Positions 1-9,172 of a stretch of 64,000 nucleotides of DNA are shown here, in pieces. The translations under genes were made by a program, and so were the position numbers. The notes beneath the pieces were generated by a model. The model had not been told where the DNA came from, did no database searches, and worked only from the letters and a program-made list of their open reading frames with translations. The stretch covers positions 124,001 to 188,000 of the forward strand of contig NZ_JHXV01000008.1 of the NCBI RefSeq assembly GCF_000621625.1, in the 5' to 3' direction. This stretch comes from Crocinitomix catalasitica ATCC 23190. Lineage in GTDB: Bacteria; Bacteroidota; Bacteroidia; Flavobacteriales_D; Crocinitomicaceae. The first letter of the stretch is position 1; each line of letters opens with the position of its first letter.

Positions 1-791
1 TTTTAACTGCCTTTATAATAACTTTAACCGCTTTACAGTTGAATAATGTGGTGAATAATTATGGGTTTTATTCAAAGAACTCTTATTTACCTGGTTTTAT
101 TTATACACTGCTGCTCTTCACCTTTAATGCTTTTTATTTCTCTTGGACAATATTAGTGTATGCCTTATTGAGTTATGGCCTTGGTTATCTATTTAAGGTT
201 AATCGACAGGATTGTGCAAAGAGTCCAATTTTTATGGCGTCTTTGCTAATAGGAACTGCAATTGCACTTGTGCCTTGGCTTTTGCCGCTTTTTCTTTTGC
301 CTATAATTACGTTAATCCTGTTTAGATCTTTCATTTGGAGAGAACTGTTCTTGGTACTGCTCGGTTTTATCTTGCCGTGGTTTTATTATTTTGCCATTTA
401 TTTTATTGTTGAGGGGAATTTAATCTTTGCACAAGACGGAATTGTTCTCGCTCCAAGATCTTTTGACCTTAATTGGTTATTGCTTGCTTTTTATGCTGGT
501 ATTTTATTTTTAATCCTTTTTTCTTTTTGGCGTTTTCTAATCGTAATGAGCGGACAATTGATGCGATTTAAAAAACGAAGTAAAATACTTTTCCACTTTA
601 TTTGGATTGCACTAATTTCTACAGCCTTGAATTGGTATTTTTATGATGTATTATTAGTAGCATCTATTATTCCAATAGCAATTATCCTTTCAGTACAAAT
701 TCTTTATGTGAGGAATCTCTTGATTTATAATGTGCTAATATCAAGTTGGTTTATTATTGTACTGGTCCTTCGTATTGTCGAATTGGTTTAA
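1..791 (+). CDS. Multi-pass membrane protein, DUF6427-like (5' end cut by window edge)
   Basis: The reading frame is open to the left edge (first full codon at position 3), so the true start lies outside the window and the TTG at 39 is only an internal codon. The visible 263 codons are very hydrophobic, with about six or seven predicted membrane segments and short polar loops. The layout, with a tail ending in ILRIVELV-like sequence, resembles the DUF6427 inner-membrane proteins of Bacteroidota, which have no known biochemical role. The gene ends about 110 bp before purQ, which has its own promoter, so co-transcription is not required. Family assignment is from memory of the pattern and is moderate; that it is a real membrane protein is nearly certain. 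Confidence 0.6.
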   Translation, partial: LTAFIITLTALQLNNVVNNYGFYSKNSYLPGFIYTLLLFTFNAFYFSWTILVYALLSYGLGYLFKVNRQDCAKSPIFMASLLIGTAIALVPWLLPLFLLPIITLILFRSFIWRELFLVLLGFILPWFYYFAIYFIVEGNLIFAQDGIVLAPRSFDLNWLLLAFYAGILFLILFSFWRFLIVMSGQLMRFKKRSKILFHFIWIALISTALNWYFYDVLLVASIIPIAIILSVQILYVRNLLIYNVLISSWFIIVLVLRIVELV

Positions 792-871
792 TCTAACCGA
801 GCTTTTAAGTGTCTTATTTTTTTCTTTAACCTATTGTTGGTCGTTTATTAGATGAATTAAACGAATAATAT

Positions 872-879
872 TAACTTTG
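872..879 (+). promoter_or_regulatory. Bacteroidota -7 promoter element of purQ
   Basis: TAACTTTG matches the Bacteroidota sigma-A -7 consensus TAnnTTTG and lies 20 bp before the purQ ATG. No convincing -33 TTTG is seen at the expected spacing. Confidence 0.55.
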
Positions 880-899
880 CATTGCAAAAAAAGAATAAG

Positions 900-1586
900 A
901 TGAAATTTGGTGTAGTTACTTTTCCCGGTTCAAATTGTGACCAAGATATGTATGATACTTTAGCTGTCTCTTTAGGGCAGAAAGTTGAAAAATTATGGCA
1001 CAAAGATAAAGACCTTAAAGGTGTTGATTTTGTAGTTCTACCTGGGGGCTTCTCTTTTGGTGATTATTTAAGATCAGGTTCAATTGCGAAGTTTTCACCA
1101 ATTATGGAAGCTGTTATTGAACATGGTTTAAAAGGTGGTTACGTAATGGGCGTTTGTAATGGTTTTCAAATTTTATGTGAAACACCATTGTTAGATGGTG
1201 CTTTATTGCATAACGATACACAAAAGTTTATTTGTAAGAATATCTTTTTATCGCCTGTGAGTAAGTCAACTATTATTACTCAAGACTTAGATCACAATAA
1301 AGCATATAAGATTCCTGTTGCTCATGGCGAAGGAAGATTTTTTGCTCCAGAGGATATGCTAAAGCAAATTCAAGACAATGATCAAATCTTATTTGAATAT
1401 GTTGATGAAGAAGGAAATGCTACGGCGGAAGCGAATCCAAATGGTTCATTATTAAACATTGCTGGAATTACGAATAAAGGCAAAAACGTGTTTGGAATGA
1501 TGCCACATCCTGAAAGAGCATCTGATGCAGATTTAGGAAATACAGATGGAAAATTATTTTTCGAGTCTATTTTAGCGAATATTTAA
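900..1586 (+). CDS. purQ: Phosphoribosylformylglycinamidine synthase subunit PurQ
   Basis: Glutaminase subunit of FGAM synthase (step 4 of purine synthesis): it releases ammonia from glutamine for the PurL subunit. The protein begins MKFGVVTFPGSNCDQD, the typical PurQ N-terminus. The catalytic Cys is in GVCNGFQIL, and the His/Glu pair of the class I amidotransferase triad is in MMPHPERA near the C-terminus. At 228 aa it has the normal length. I chose the ATG at 900 because an upstream TTG at 882 would add only a lysine-rich stub and would lie almost on the promoter. A strong terminator follows, so the gene is probably monocistronic. The separate PurQ implies the organism uses the small-PurL form of the enzyme, encoded elsewhere. 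Confidence 0.95.
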   Translation: MKFGVVTFPGSNCDQDMYDTLAVSLGQKVEKLWHKDKDLKGVDFVVLPGGFSFGDYLRSGSIAKFSPIMEAVIEHGLKGGYVMGVCNGFQILCETPLLDGALLHNDTQKFICKNIFLSPVSKSTIITQDLDHNKAYKIPVAHGEGRFFAPEDMLKQIQDNDQILFEYVDEEGNATAEANPNGSLLNIAGITNKGKNVFGMMPHPERASDADLGNTDGKLFFESILANI

Positions 1587-1610
1587 AAGATTTAATTCAT
1601 TATAAATGAA

Positions 1611-1640
1611 ACGCTTGACAGGGATGTCAGGCGTTTTTTT
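1611..1640 (+). terminator. Rho-independent terminator after purQ
   Basis: A 10-bp stem, ACGCTTGACA with TGTCAGGCGT (one G:T pair), loop GGGA, followed by seven Ts. Confidence 0.85.
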
Positions 1641-1670
1641 ATTGGTTTAAAAACTATATTTATAATTATA

Positions 1671-1716
1671 TAATTAGTTTTATAGTTGTATAATTAGAAA
1701 AGTAGTTGTATGTTTG
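1671..1716 (+). promoter_or_regulatory. Promoter and probable BlaI operator with 20-bp direct repeats
   Basis: Two adjacent 20-bp repeats (1671-1690 and 1691-1710) agree at 15 of 20 positions; both begin TAATTAG and end TAGTTGTA. They overlap a promoter: TTG at 1686-1688, then a 20-bp spacer, then TATGTTTG at 1709-1716, a good match to TAnnTTTG. BlaI-type repressors bind near TGTA/TACA-containing sites, so autoregulation of the blaI-M56 pair is a reasonable inference. Confidence 0.55.
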
Positions 1717-1736
1717 CTTCAAGCAATTGAAAAATA

Positions 1737-2108
1737 ATGAAGAAAAAGGAACTTACCAAAGCAGAAGAACAAATCATGCAAGCAGTATGGTCGATAGAAA
1801 AAGGTTTCGCTAAAGATATTCTAGAAGCATTACCAGCGCCTAAACCGGCTTACAATACTGTATTAACTGTTGTGCGTGTTTTAGTCGATAAGAAATTTTT
1901 GACTTACGAGACATTCGGCAAGGCGAATAGATACGAACCGACTTTGTCAAAGGATGATTATTCTTTACAGCAATTACAGACTTTAAAGAAAAAGTACTTC
2001 AATAACTCGAATAAACAATTGCTTTCGTTTTTTATGAAAGAGAATTCAATGGATTTGAATGATTTGGATGAAATAGTATCAATTATAAAAGCTGAAGGGG
2101 ATGAATAA
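1737..2108 (+). CDS. BlaI/MecI/CopY-family transcriptional repressor
   Basis: A 123-aa winged-helix repressor. The N-terminus (LTKAEEQIMQAVWSIEKGFAKDILEAL) and the following recognition region (PAYNTVLTVVRVLVDKKFLTYE) are characteristic of BlaI/MecI. The C-terminal half is the helical dimerisation arm, which in the family is the cleavage target of the partner M56 protease. It overlaps the next gene by 8 bp, the usual blaI-blaR1 arrangement, implying coupled translation. In Bacteroidota such pairs are often not beta-lactam specific. No beta-lactamase is adjacent, so the regulon is unknown. Confidence 0.9.
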   Translation: MKKKELTKAEEQIMQAVWSIEKGFAKDILEALPAPKPAYNTVLTVVRVLVDKKFLTYETFGKANRYEPTLSKDDYSLQQLQTLKKKYFNNSNKQLLSFFMKENSMDLNDLDEIVSIIKAEGDE

Positions 2109-3288
2109 TTTAACGTGGTATTTTATTGAGTTTAATTTAATTATAGCGGCACTATATATAGGGCTGTTGATTTTAAAGAATTTTATTGATTTTAAAATTC
2201 AAAGAGCCATCTTATTTGCCAGTCCGCTTGTATTATTAGGCTTGCTATTATTTAAAACAACGGAAGTAGCGCATAGCTTTATTGTGCAGCTGCCTGTTGT
2301 AAATGTCGGTGAAGCGGGTGCGACCGTTGCAATCGAATCGATTAGTAATACATGGGGTTGGTTGAGTTTATGGAATATTTATTGGCTAGGTGTTGTTATA
2401 GCAGGTGTGCTATTAATCATCCGCACAGCAAAAGTATTTTTGTTCTTTCTGAATCATAATTTTGAGAAAGTGGGGAATTTAAAAGTTTATGCTGTTGAGG
2501 ATGTGCCTTCATTTTCTTTCTTCCGATACATTCAAATAACGCCGAATATTGATGCGGAACAAAGGGACATTATCCTTGAACATGAAATGCTGCACAATAA
2601 AAAGTCTCACTCATTAGAAATTATTCTATTCGAATTATTCCATGTTTTTACATGGTTTAACCCTGCGGTTTACTTCGCAAAACGGTATTTAGTTGATCTT
2701 CACGAATACGAAGTTGATCAGCAATTATATACCAAATACAATGTCAATTACATGCAATTTTTATTGGCATATTCTTTAGGAACTAGTTCAAATACATATT
2801 TATTAACCAATCAGTTTTATAATGTTCTAACACTGAAAAAAAGAATTAAAAAGATGAAAACAAAAACAAAAAATTACAAAGGATTGATTTTAATGTTTCC
2901 TATTCTATTGTTGACTTTAGGAATGGTACAATGTACTGAGGAGAAAGTGGAAATTGTGGAGGAGGAGATTGTTGATATTCCTGAGGTAGAACCTTCATAT
3001 CCGGGAGGTGAAGCGGCAATGGCTCAATTTATCGGAGATAATATTAAGTATCCTGCAATTGATGTTGAAAATGGCGTGTCTGGTATCGCTTATACGCAAT
3101 TGGTTATCAATAAGGACGGTTCGGTAGATCAAGTGAAAGTTGTACGTGGCGTAAGTGAAACAATTGATGCTGAGGCAAAACGTGTTGTCGAATTGATGGA
3201 CGATTGGACGCCAGGTCAACAAGACGGAAAGGCAGTTGCAGTACGTTATGTATTGCCGATTAATTTCCAATTATCGGAAGAAAACTAA
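2101..3288 (+). CDS. M56 (BlaR1-like) membrane peptidase fused to a TonB C-terminal domain
   Basis: Residues 1-120 contain three or four membrane segments. The zinc-protease motif HEMLH is at 161-165, followed by LHEYEVDQ (about 200-207), which supplies the third ligand in M56 proteins. A further hydrophobic segment at about 259-276 ends in the lipobox-like sequence GMVQC. Residues about 299-391 form a TonB C-terminal domain (PSYPGGEAAM at the start, SVDQVKVVRGV in the middle). In the BlaR1/MecR1 family the protease cleaves or triggers cleavage of the BlaI repressor. Here the sensor domain is replaced by TonB_C, a fusion common in Bacteroidota. A terminator follows. The membrane topology around the Cys is uncertain. 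Confidence 0.9.
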   Translation: MNNLTWYFIEFNLIIAALYIGLLILKNFIDFKIQRAILFASPLVLLGLLLFKTTEVAHSFIVQLPVVNVGEAGATVAIESISNTWGWLSLWNIYWLGVVIAGVLLIIRTAKVFLFFLNHNFEKVGNLKVYAVEDVPSFSFFRYIQITPNIDAEQRDIILEHEMLHNKKSHSLEIILFELFHVFTWFNPAVYFAKRYLVDLHEYEVDQQLYTKYNVNYMQFLLAYSLGTSSNTYLLTNQFYNVLTLKKRIKKMKTKTKNYKGLILMFPILLLTLGMVQCTEEKVEIVEEEIVDIPEVEPSYPGGEAAMAQFIGDNIKYPAIDVENGVSGIAYTQLVINKDGSVDQVKVVRGVSETIDAEAKRVVELMDDWTPGQQDGKAVAVRYVLPINFQLSEEN

Positions 3289-3300
3289 TAAATTGATAAG

Positions 3301-3341
3301 CACTTCGGAGTAAACGGTCGCCGGAGTGTTTATTATTTTTT
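3301..3341 (+). terminator. Terminator of the blaI-M56 operon
   Basis: Stem CACTTCGG / CCGGAGTG (one G:T pair) around a 12-nt loop, followed by a T-rich run. Confidence 0.75.
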
Positions 3342-3390
3342 ACTTAAAGATATAAGTGTACAATATTCGTTTTATCGCTACCTTGTTGGC

Positions 3391-3852
3391 ATGAAGCTTT
3401 TATTTTTCTTTTTAATAACCTCTTTGGTTTTTAGTCTTTCAAATTGTTCAGAAGATAAGTCATGGATTTATTTTGATTATGACGTGGTAAAAGCTTTTCA
3501 CTATACGAATGAAGGTAAGGGAGTTTCTAGTAATTCTGGTGTTTTTTTTGATGGAAAAATGAATCCTACCGTCATTAACCCTATTGGTGCTAAATTAAAT
3601 CCAGAGCAGATCAAATTCTTGGGTGAAGTGCTAAATGGTAATAAAAACACGAATGAAACAGGGCAATCTGAATGTTATATTCCGCATCATGGTATCGTTT
3701 TCTATAAGTCAGACGATATTGTTGCGCATATTAGTATTTGTTTTATGTGTGACCGGATCGAATCAGTGCCGAAAAATCGACTTAATCAGACTGTTGTCTT
3801 AGAACCAATGTTCAGAGAATTGGGGATCCCTATCAATAAGGATGTATATTAA
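3391..3852 (+). CDS. Hypothetical lipoprotein
   Basis: A 153-aa protein with a lipoprotein signal peptide: MKLLFFFLITSLVFSLSNC, with the lipid-modified Cys at about residue 19. The mature part contains a short, cysteine-bearing block, SECYIPHHGIVFYKSDDIVAHISICFMCD, of a kind seen in other small Bacteroidota lipoproteins; its four Cys/His residues could form a metal site or disulfides, but nothing shows which. No function can be assigned. The gene stands alone between a terminator and a convergent DUF1801 gene only 7 bp away. Confidence 0.8.
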   Translation: MKLLFFFLITSLVFSLSNCSEDKSWIYFDYDVVKAFHYTNEGKGVSSNSGVFFDGKMNPTVINPIGAKLNPEQIKFLGEVLNGNKNTNETGQSECYIPHHGIVFYKSDDIVAHISICFMCDRIESVPKNRLNQTVVLEPMFRELGIPINKDVY

Positions 3853-3859
3853 TACTTAT

Positions 3860-4282
3860 TTATTTTTCTTCCCACATGTCTTTGACTGCAGCAACCGAAG
3901 CTTTAATCAATTCTTCTAATACTTTTAAATCGATATCCTCCAATTTATTGACATATAGGCAGGCCTTACTCGTTTTGAATTTACCTAGTTTTTCAAGCAG
4001 ATCTGTATGTTTGTCAAAACCATCCATTAAATAGATAGAGTGTTTAGCTTTTCTTGGTGAGAAACCTGTGATTAGAGCGTCTCCCTCACGTCCGCTTTCG
4101 TATTTATAGTGATACCTGCCGTAACCAATAATACTCGCGCCCCACATTACTGAAGGATAACCTGTAACCTTCTCAAATAAGTCCAATAAGACTTTTGCTT
4201 CTTCTTTCTTTTTATCATTATCAATTTCTGCGATGAATGCTAAAGGACTGATTGGAGTTGCTTGTGTTTTGTTTTTTGCCAT
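3860..4282 (-). CDS. DUF1801 domain protein
   Basis: A 140-aa protein of the DUF1801 (YdhG-like) family. The family signature includes the Trp-Gly-containing block PSVMWGASIIGYGRYHYKY and the SPRKAKHSIYLMDG segment, followed by KTSKACLYVNKLEDID. These are small soluble proteins, with a fold related to iron chaperone frataxin-like/YdhG proteins, of unproven function. I chose the ATG at 4282 (MAKNKTQATP) over an upstream in-frame start at 4324, because the extra residues would be encoded by the nrdA terminator hairpin. It lies downstream of nrdA on the same strand but beyond that terminator, so it is probably transcribed separately. Confidence 0.85.
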   Translation of the reverse strand: MAKNKTQATPISPLAFIAEIDNDKKKEEAKVLLDLFEKVTGYPSVMWGASIIGYGRYHYKYESGREGDALITGFSPRKAKHSIYLMDGFDKHTDLLEKLGKFKTSKACLYVNKLEDIDLKVLEELIKASVAAVKDMWEEK

Positions 4283-4310
4283 AATGATAAATTTAATAAA
4301 ATAAAACAGA

Positions 4311-4342
4311 AAGAGGTGAACCAATTTGGTTCACCTCTTTTA
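4311..4342 (-). terminator. Terminator downstream of nrdA
   Basis: A 14-bp perfect inverted repeat (AAGAGGTGAACCAA / TTGGTTCACCTCTT) whose minus-strand reading is followed by a T-rich stretch. It ends minus-strand transcription of nrdA, and it overlaps the region just upstream of the DUF1801 gene. Confidence 0.8.
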
Positions 4343-4407
4343 AGTAGTTTTTGATTTGCTTTGTTGAGATCGTTCGTAGGGTTTAACTACAGTAATCAAT
4401 TCGATAC

Positions 4408-4562
4408 TCAAGCTGCGCTTGATAGCTATTGGACCTCCGCACTGAGCGAAGTCGAAGTGTTAACCACTACACATGTCCTCTCTATGTTCGGCATGTTTGT
4501 GGCTGCACCAATACTATTCAAGCTGCGCTTGATAGCTATTGGATTTAGCCACTGCACATGTC
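4408..4562 (-). repeat. Tandem duplication of the nrdA 3' end with a hairpin repeat
   Basis: A 26-bp sequence containing the perfect hairpin TCAAGC-TGC-GCTTGA occurs identically at 4408-4433 and 4518-4543. Just beyond each copy, on the minus strand, is the end of nrdA: the real end (4546-4562) and a 15/17 match (4461-4477) that still reads Asp-Met-Cys-Ser-Gly-stop. The second copy also carries an insert of about 26 bp holding CACTGAGCGAAGTCGAAGTG (4440-4459), a motif I recall as scattered through flavobacterial intergenic regions. An ORF predicted across this stretch on the plus strand is not a gene. Confidence 0.75.
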
Positions 4563-6908
4563 ACAATTGTCCGGATCATCAAGAGAACAAGCGATTTCTT
4601 CCATTCGTTCTTCTTCAGTTTTTGCAACCGGCATTGCTGCTTTTTCTTTTTCAAGTGTAAATTTAATCGCGTCCGTTGCAGCTTTCGTTCTTAGATAGTA
4701 CATACCAGTTTTTAAACCAGCTTTCCATCCGTAAAAGTGCATTGAAGTTAATTTTGCAAAATTGGCATTCTCCATGAACAAGTTCAATGATTGAGATTGA
4801 CAAATATATGCACCACGATCAGCAGAAAGATCAATCAATACTTTTTGAGAAATTTCCCATGCAGTTTTGTATAGATCTTTGATGTTTTGTGGAATTTCAT
4901 CAATGTTTTGAATCGAACCGTTAGATCCCATCAATTTGTTTTTCATTGTTGAATCCCATAAGCCTAATTTCACTAAGTCTTTCAATAAGTGTTTGTTCAC
5001 GATGATGAATTCACCAGAAAGTACACGTCTTGTATAAACATTAGAAGTATAAGGTTCGAAACACTCATTATTTCCTAAGATTTGTGCTGTTGAAGCTGTA
5101 GGCATTGGTGCCAACAATAATGAATTTCTAACACCATGTTTCTTTACTTCTTTTCTCAAGATATCCCATTCCCATCTATCCGTTGGTTTAACTCCCCACA
5201 TGTCGAATTGGAATTCTCCTTTAGACATTGGTGAACCTTTGAATGATTCGTATGCTCCTTCTTTTATCGCTAAATCTTTAGATGCAGTAACTGCAGCATA
5301 ATAGATTGTTTCAAAAATTTCTTTGTTCAATACTCTAGCCTCTGGAGAATCAAAAGGGAAACGCATTAAAATAAATGCATCTGCCAAACCTTGAACACCA
5401 ATTCCAATTGGACGGTGACGCATATTTGAATTTCTTGCTTCTTCTACAGGGTAATAGTTTTGATCAATAACTCTATTCAAGTTAACTGCCAAATGATATG
5501 ACATTTCGAATAATTTATTGTGATCGAAAGTCTTTGTTTCAGCGTTAACGAATTTAGGTAGTGCAATAGATCCTAAGTTACATACTGCAACCTCGTCTGG
5601 TGCTGTATATTCTAAGATCTCAGTACATAAGTTCGATGATTTGATCGTTCCTAAATTCTTTTGATTCGACTTTAAGTTTGCCGCATCCTTGTAAACCATA
5701 TATGGTGTACCCGTCTCAATTTGAGATTCTAGAATTTTGAACCAAATATCTTGTGCTTTAATTGTCTTTCTTCCTCTACCTTCAGCTTCGTATTTTGTAT
5801 ATAATTTTTCAAATTCATCACCATAAGCATCAGATAAACCTGGACATTCGTTTGGACACATTAAAGTCCATTCGCCGTTCTCTTCAACTCTTTTCATGAA
5901 TAAATCTGGAACCCACATCGCATAGAATAAATCTCTTGCTCTTTGCTCTTCTTTACCATGGTTTTTCTTAAGATCTAAGAAGTCTCCAATATCTGCATGC
6001 CATGGCTCAATATAAATCGCGAAAGATCCTTTTCTTTTTCCTCCACCTTGATCTACATATCTAGCTGTGTCATTGAATACACGCAACATTGGTACAATAC
6101 CATTTGATGTTCCGTTTGTTCCTTTAATATATGCTCCTTTTGCACGAATGTCGTGGATAGATAAACCAATTCCACCTGCTGATTGAGAAATTCTAGCACA
6201 TTGTTTTAATGTGTCATAAATTCCTTCAATACTATCTTCTTTCATTTGTAATAAGAAACAAGATGACATTTGAGGTTTAGGTGTACCAGCATTAAATAAT
6301 GTTGGTGTTGCATGTGTAAACCAACCTTCAGACATTGCATTATAAGTCTTAACAGCTGCTTCTATATCTTCTTTATGAATACCAATTGAAACACGCATTA
6401 ACATATGTTGCGGACGCTCAACAATGCTATTGTTCATTTTTAATAAATATGCTCTTTCTAAGGTTTTAAAACCGAAAAAGTCATACTTGAAATCTCTGTC
6501 GTAAATAATGTGAGAATCGAAATACTCAGCATTGTCACAAACAATATTGTAAACATCTTCAGCAATTAAAGATGCGTTTTCTCCTGTAATTGGATCGATG
6601 TATTTATATAAATCTTCGATCGTATCAGAAAATGATTTTTTGGTGTTCTTGTGTAAGTTTGAAACCGAAATACGCGATGCTAAAAGCGCGTAATCAGGAT
6701 GTTCAATAGTTTTTGAAGCCGAAACTTCTGCAGCCAAATTATCTAATTCGTACGTGCTTACGCCATCATACAATCCTTCGATAACTTTCATCGCAACCAT
6801 CTCTGGCTGAACGATTGGGCTTAAACCGTAACAGAGTTTTTTAATTCTTGCGGTTATTTTGTCAAACTTAACGGGTTCTTTACGCCCGTCTCTTTTAATT
6901 ACATACAT
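4545..6908 (-). CDS. nrdA: Class Ia ribonucleoside-diphosphate reductase, alpha (large) subunit
   Basis: Reduces ribonucleotides to deoxyribonucleotides with the beta subunit encoded just upstream. The 787-aa protein starts with an ATP-cone domain (about 1-90; [14 protein letters not shown]), the allosteric activity site. The catalytic barrel follows: the redox-active Cys pair is C217 (QMSSCFLL) and C443 ([10 protein letters not shown]), and the catalytic N-x-C-x-E is N426-C428-E430 (NLCTE). The block [16 protein letters not shown] and the paired Tyr in the SNVYTRRV region are as expected. The swinging C-terminal arm ends in C782-x-x-C785, the pair that accepts electrons from thioredoxin or glutaredoxin. 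nrdB lies 81 bp upstream, so the two probably form an operon. The DNA just past the stop carries a duplicate of this C-terminal tail. Confidence 0.97.
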   Translation of the reverse strand: MYVIKRDGRKEPVKFDKITARIKKLCYGLSPIVQPEMVAMKVIEGLYDGVSTYELDNLAAEVSASKTIEHPDYALLASRISVSNLHKNTKKSFSDTIEDLYKYIDPITGENASLIAEDVYNIVCDNAEYFDSHIIYDRDFKYDFFGFKTLERAYLLKMNNSIVERPQHMLMRVSIGIHKEDIEAAVKTYNAMSEGWFTHATPTLFNAGTPKPQMSSCFLLQMKEDSIEGIYDTLKQCARISQSAGGIGLSIHDIRAKGAYIKGTNGTSNGIVPMLRVFNDTARYVDQGGGKRKGSFAIYIEPWHADIGDFLDLKKNHGKEEQRARDLFYAMWVPDLFMKRVEENGEWTLMCPNECPGLSDAYGDEFEKLYTKYEAEGRGRKTIKAQDIWFKILESQIETGTPYMVYKDAANLKSNQKNLGTIKSSNLCTEILEYTAPDEVAVCNLGSIALPKFVNAETKTFDHNKLFEMSYHLAVNLNRVIDQNYYPVEEARNSNMRHRPIGIGVQGLADAFILMRFPFDSPEARVLNKEIFETIYYAAVTASKDLAIKEGAYESFKGSPMSKGEFQFDMWGVKPTDRWEWDILRKEVKKHGVRNSLLLAPMPTASTAQILGNNECFEPYTSNVYTRRVLSGEFIIVNKHLLKDLVKLGLWDSTMKNKLMGSNGSIQNIDEIPQNIKDLYKTAWEISQKVLIDLSADRGAYICQSQSLNLFMENANFAKLTSMHFYGWKAGLKTGMYYLRTKAATDAIKFTLEKEKAAMPVAKTEEERMEEIACSLDDPDNCDMCSG

Positions 6909-6989
6909 AGTGCGTCCTAAATTTTAAGATAATAATTCCTGCTAATTGGTTGAAACAGGTACTACTAAAGGGGGTTAATTTTGTTGATG

Positions 6990-7967
6990 TTAAAAATCCT
7001 CGTCTAACGAGAATGATTGGTTCTCACCACTGTTCAATACTCCGGCTTTTTGATACTCAGCCACTCTTTTCTCAAAGAAATTCGTTTTTCCTTGAATGCT
7101 GATCATGTCCATAAAGTCGAATGGATTTGTTGCATTATAAACTTTGTCACAGTTTAACTCAGCTAATAATCGGTCAGCTACAAACTCGATATATTGTTGC
7201 ATTAAGTCTGCATTCATTCCTATCAGCTTCACAGGAATAGCATCTGTAACAAATTCTTTTTCAATCTCAACAGCATCCGTGATGATTTTTGTTACTGTCT
7301 CTTTTGATAATTGCTCAACTAAATGATTGTTGTACAATAAACATGCGAAATCGCAATGTAAACCTTCGTCTCTCGAAATTAACTCGTTTGAGAAACTCAA
7401 TCCCGGCATCAATCCTCTTTTCTTTAACCAGAAAATCGAACAAAATGAACCAGAAAAGAAAATGCCTTCAACCGCCGCAAATGCAATTAATCGCTCTGCA
7501 TACGATCCTTCATCAATCCATCTCAATGCCCATTCAGCCTTCTTTTTAACACAAGGAATAGTGTCAATTGCGTTAAATAAATAGTCTTTCTCCTTGTTGT
7601 CCTTGATGTAAGTATCAATCAACAATGAATACGTTTCAGAGTGAATATTCTCTATCGCGATTTGAAATCCGTAGAAAAATTTTGCCTCCGTATATTGAAC
7701 CTCTGATAAGAAATTTTCAGCAAGGTTCTCATTTACAATTCCATCAGATGCAGCGAAAAAAGCTAAAATGTGTTTGATAAAATGACGCTCGTCATCAGTT
7801 AGTTTTTCACTCCAGTCTATCAAGTCCTGTGATAAATCAATCTCCTCAGCTGTCCAAAAACTTGCTTCCGCCCTTTTGTAAAATTGCCAAATGTCATTGT
7901 GTGCAATTGGAAATAATACAAATCGATCGTTGTTCTTCTGCAAAATTGGTTCTTGTGACTCAGCCAT
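6990..7967 (-). CDS. nrdB: Class Ia ribonucleoside-diphosphate reductase, beta (small) subunit
   Basis: Holds the diiron centre and tyrosyl radical used by NrdA. Metal ligands are visible at D75 ([11 protein letters not shown]), E106 and H109 ([11 protein letters not shown]), and in the second EGIFF and SRDEGLH helices. Y113 in [10 protein letters not shown] is the expected radical tyrosine; the context resembles the eukaryotic-type R2 (ENIHSEMYSLLID) more than the E. coli enzyme. The C-terminal tail FSLDEDF is the acidic peptide that docks on NrdA. At 325 aa it is of typical length for this subtype. It is the first gene of the nrdB-nrdA unit. Its upstream region is 497 bp long; I could not find a convincing NrdR box there by eye. 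Confidence 0.97.
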   Translation of the reverse strand: MAESQEPILQKNNDRFVLFPIAHNDIWQFYKRAEASFWTAEEIDLSQDLIDWSEKLTDDERHFIKHILAFFAASDGIVNENLAENFLSEVQYTEAKFFYGFQIAIENIHSETYSLLIDTYIKDNKEKDYLFNAIDTIPCVKKKAEWALRWIDEGSYAERLIAFAAVEGIFFSGSFCSIFWLKKRGLMPGLSFSNELISRDEGLHCDFACLLYNNHLVEQLSKETVTKIITDAVEIEKEFVTDAIPVKLIGMNADLMQQYIEFVADRLLAELNCDKVYNATNPFDFMDMISIQGKTNFFEKRVAEYQKAGVLNSGENQSFSLDEDF

Positions 7968-8464
7968 TACTTCTTAGTTTAATTTTTTGTACTCGTTTAT
8001 GCTTCAATCCTGGGTTATTCTAATCAAAAATTAAGCCGAATCGAGAACTTAATTTTTTTCTGCCGATTTGACCTATTTTGATAGACCTTGTAGAGGTGCT
8101 TAATCGGATTACAAAAATTGCGATTATTTAAACAATAACCTATCAATTTTAATTCACAAAGGTCTCATAGTTTTCAACAATTTAGCTAATTTGACATGTC
8201 TAAATACCTGTATAATAGTGAATTAGAATTAACACGTTTTAACCTTAAAATTATTTTATTTAGGTAGTTGTTAATAGTAATGAACAATTAATTGATATTC
8301 TCTTAACCTTCAATTTATATCACAAATTACACGTCCAAATCGACTTACAATTTACGCCTAAAAACATATGCGAATCAAGTTAATTGAGGTTTATATTTAT
8401 TCACTTTGATATGTGAAAAAGTATTCTTAAGTTTAAATGTAATTTTTTAATCAAAATTGGTTAT
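7968..8464. other. Divergent intergenic region between nrdB and comF
   Basis: 497 bp of AT-rich DNA between two divergently transcribed genes. No ORF of note, no strong hairpin and no clear TAnnTTTG on either strand; TCACTTTG at about 8400 (one mismatch to the -7 consensus) could serve comF. It presumably holds the nrdB promoter and any nucleotide-responsive operator, but none is identifiable by inspection. Confidence 0.5.
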
Positions 8465-9163
8465 ATGGAATTAGGAAGTCGGCTTAAAATCATTGGGGAA
8501 TCTCTGATGCATATTGTCTATCCTAATCACTGCCAGATTTGTAATGCCGATTTGAATACAATGGAAAAGCATGTTTGCTTAAATTGTTCGTTCGAATTGC
8601 CTTATTTAAAGGATGCTGACATGCATCAAGCCGCTTTGGAGCAAGTGTTTTGGGGTAGGGTTGAAGTAAATCAAGTGTTTAGCTTGTTTAATTATCAAAA
8701 AGGAAACCAAGTTCAAGGCCTACTTCATCAATTAAAATACCATAGAAAGTTTAAAATTGGTGCATATTTTGGCGAAGTATTAGGGAAAGATATTCTGCCA
8801 AACGAACCTTTTTCATACGTTATTCCAGTTCCATTACACAAGAAAAAAATGAAAGAACGGGGTTTTAATCAAAGCGAAATCATAGCAAATGGAATAGCAA
8901 AAGTGTTGAAAGTTCCCGTTGAGACAAAATATGTCAAACGTGTCATCCATAATTTAACGCAGACCAATTTCTCGAAATATGATCGCTACAATAATGTGCG
9001 TGGAATTTTTAAAGTAGTGAAACCTGAACGCTTAATAGGTAAGCATGTGCTGCTTGTCGATGATGTGTTGACAACTGGCGCAACGATCGAAGCCTGTGCT
9101 TCTGAATTATTGAAAATTAAAGATTGTAAAGTAAGTATTGCTACCTTAGCGGCTCGAATTTAA
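8465..9163 (+). CDS. ComF family protein (phosphoribosyltransferase fold)
   Basis: A 232-aa protein with the two ComF modules: an N-terminal zinc-finger-like cluster (residues about 22-40; HCQICNADL and HVCLNCSFELPYL) and a C-terminal PRTase domain with the PRPP-binding signature LLVDDVLTTGATIEAC (about 195-210). The conserved block IPVPLHKKKMKERGFNQSE is also present. ComF proteins take part in natural transformation, working with PriA and the DNA-import machinery in the species studied; the enzymatic activity of the PRTase fold is unproven. The next gene starts 9 bp after its stop, so the two are likely co-transcribed, although no functional link is known. Confidence 0.92.
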   Translation: MELGSRLKIIGESLMHIVYPNHCQICNADLNTMEKHVCLNCSFELPYLKDADMHQAALEQVFWGRVEVNQVFSLFNYQKGNQVQGLLHQLKYHRKFKIGAYFGEVLGKDILPNEPFSYVIPVPLHKKKMKERGFNQSEIIANGIAKVLKVPVETKYVKRVIHNLTQTNFSKYDRYNNVRGIFKVVKPERLIGKHVLLVDDVLTTGATIEACASELLKIKDCKVSIATLAARI

Positions 9164-9172
9164 GGTGGTACA

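Noticed and set aside
4361-4660. 99-codon ORF on the plus strand
   Set aside because: It covers the duplicated nrdA end and a hairpin repeat; it has no protein-like features and overlaps the end of nrdA.
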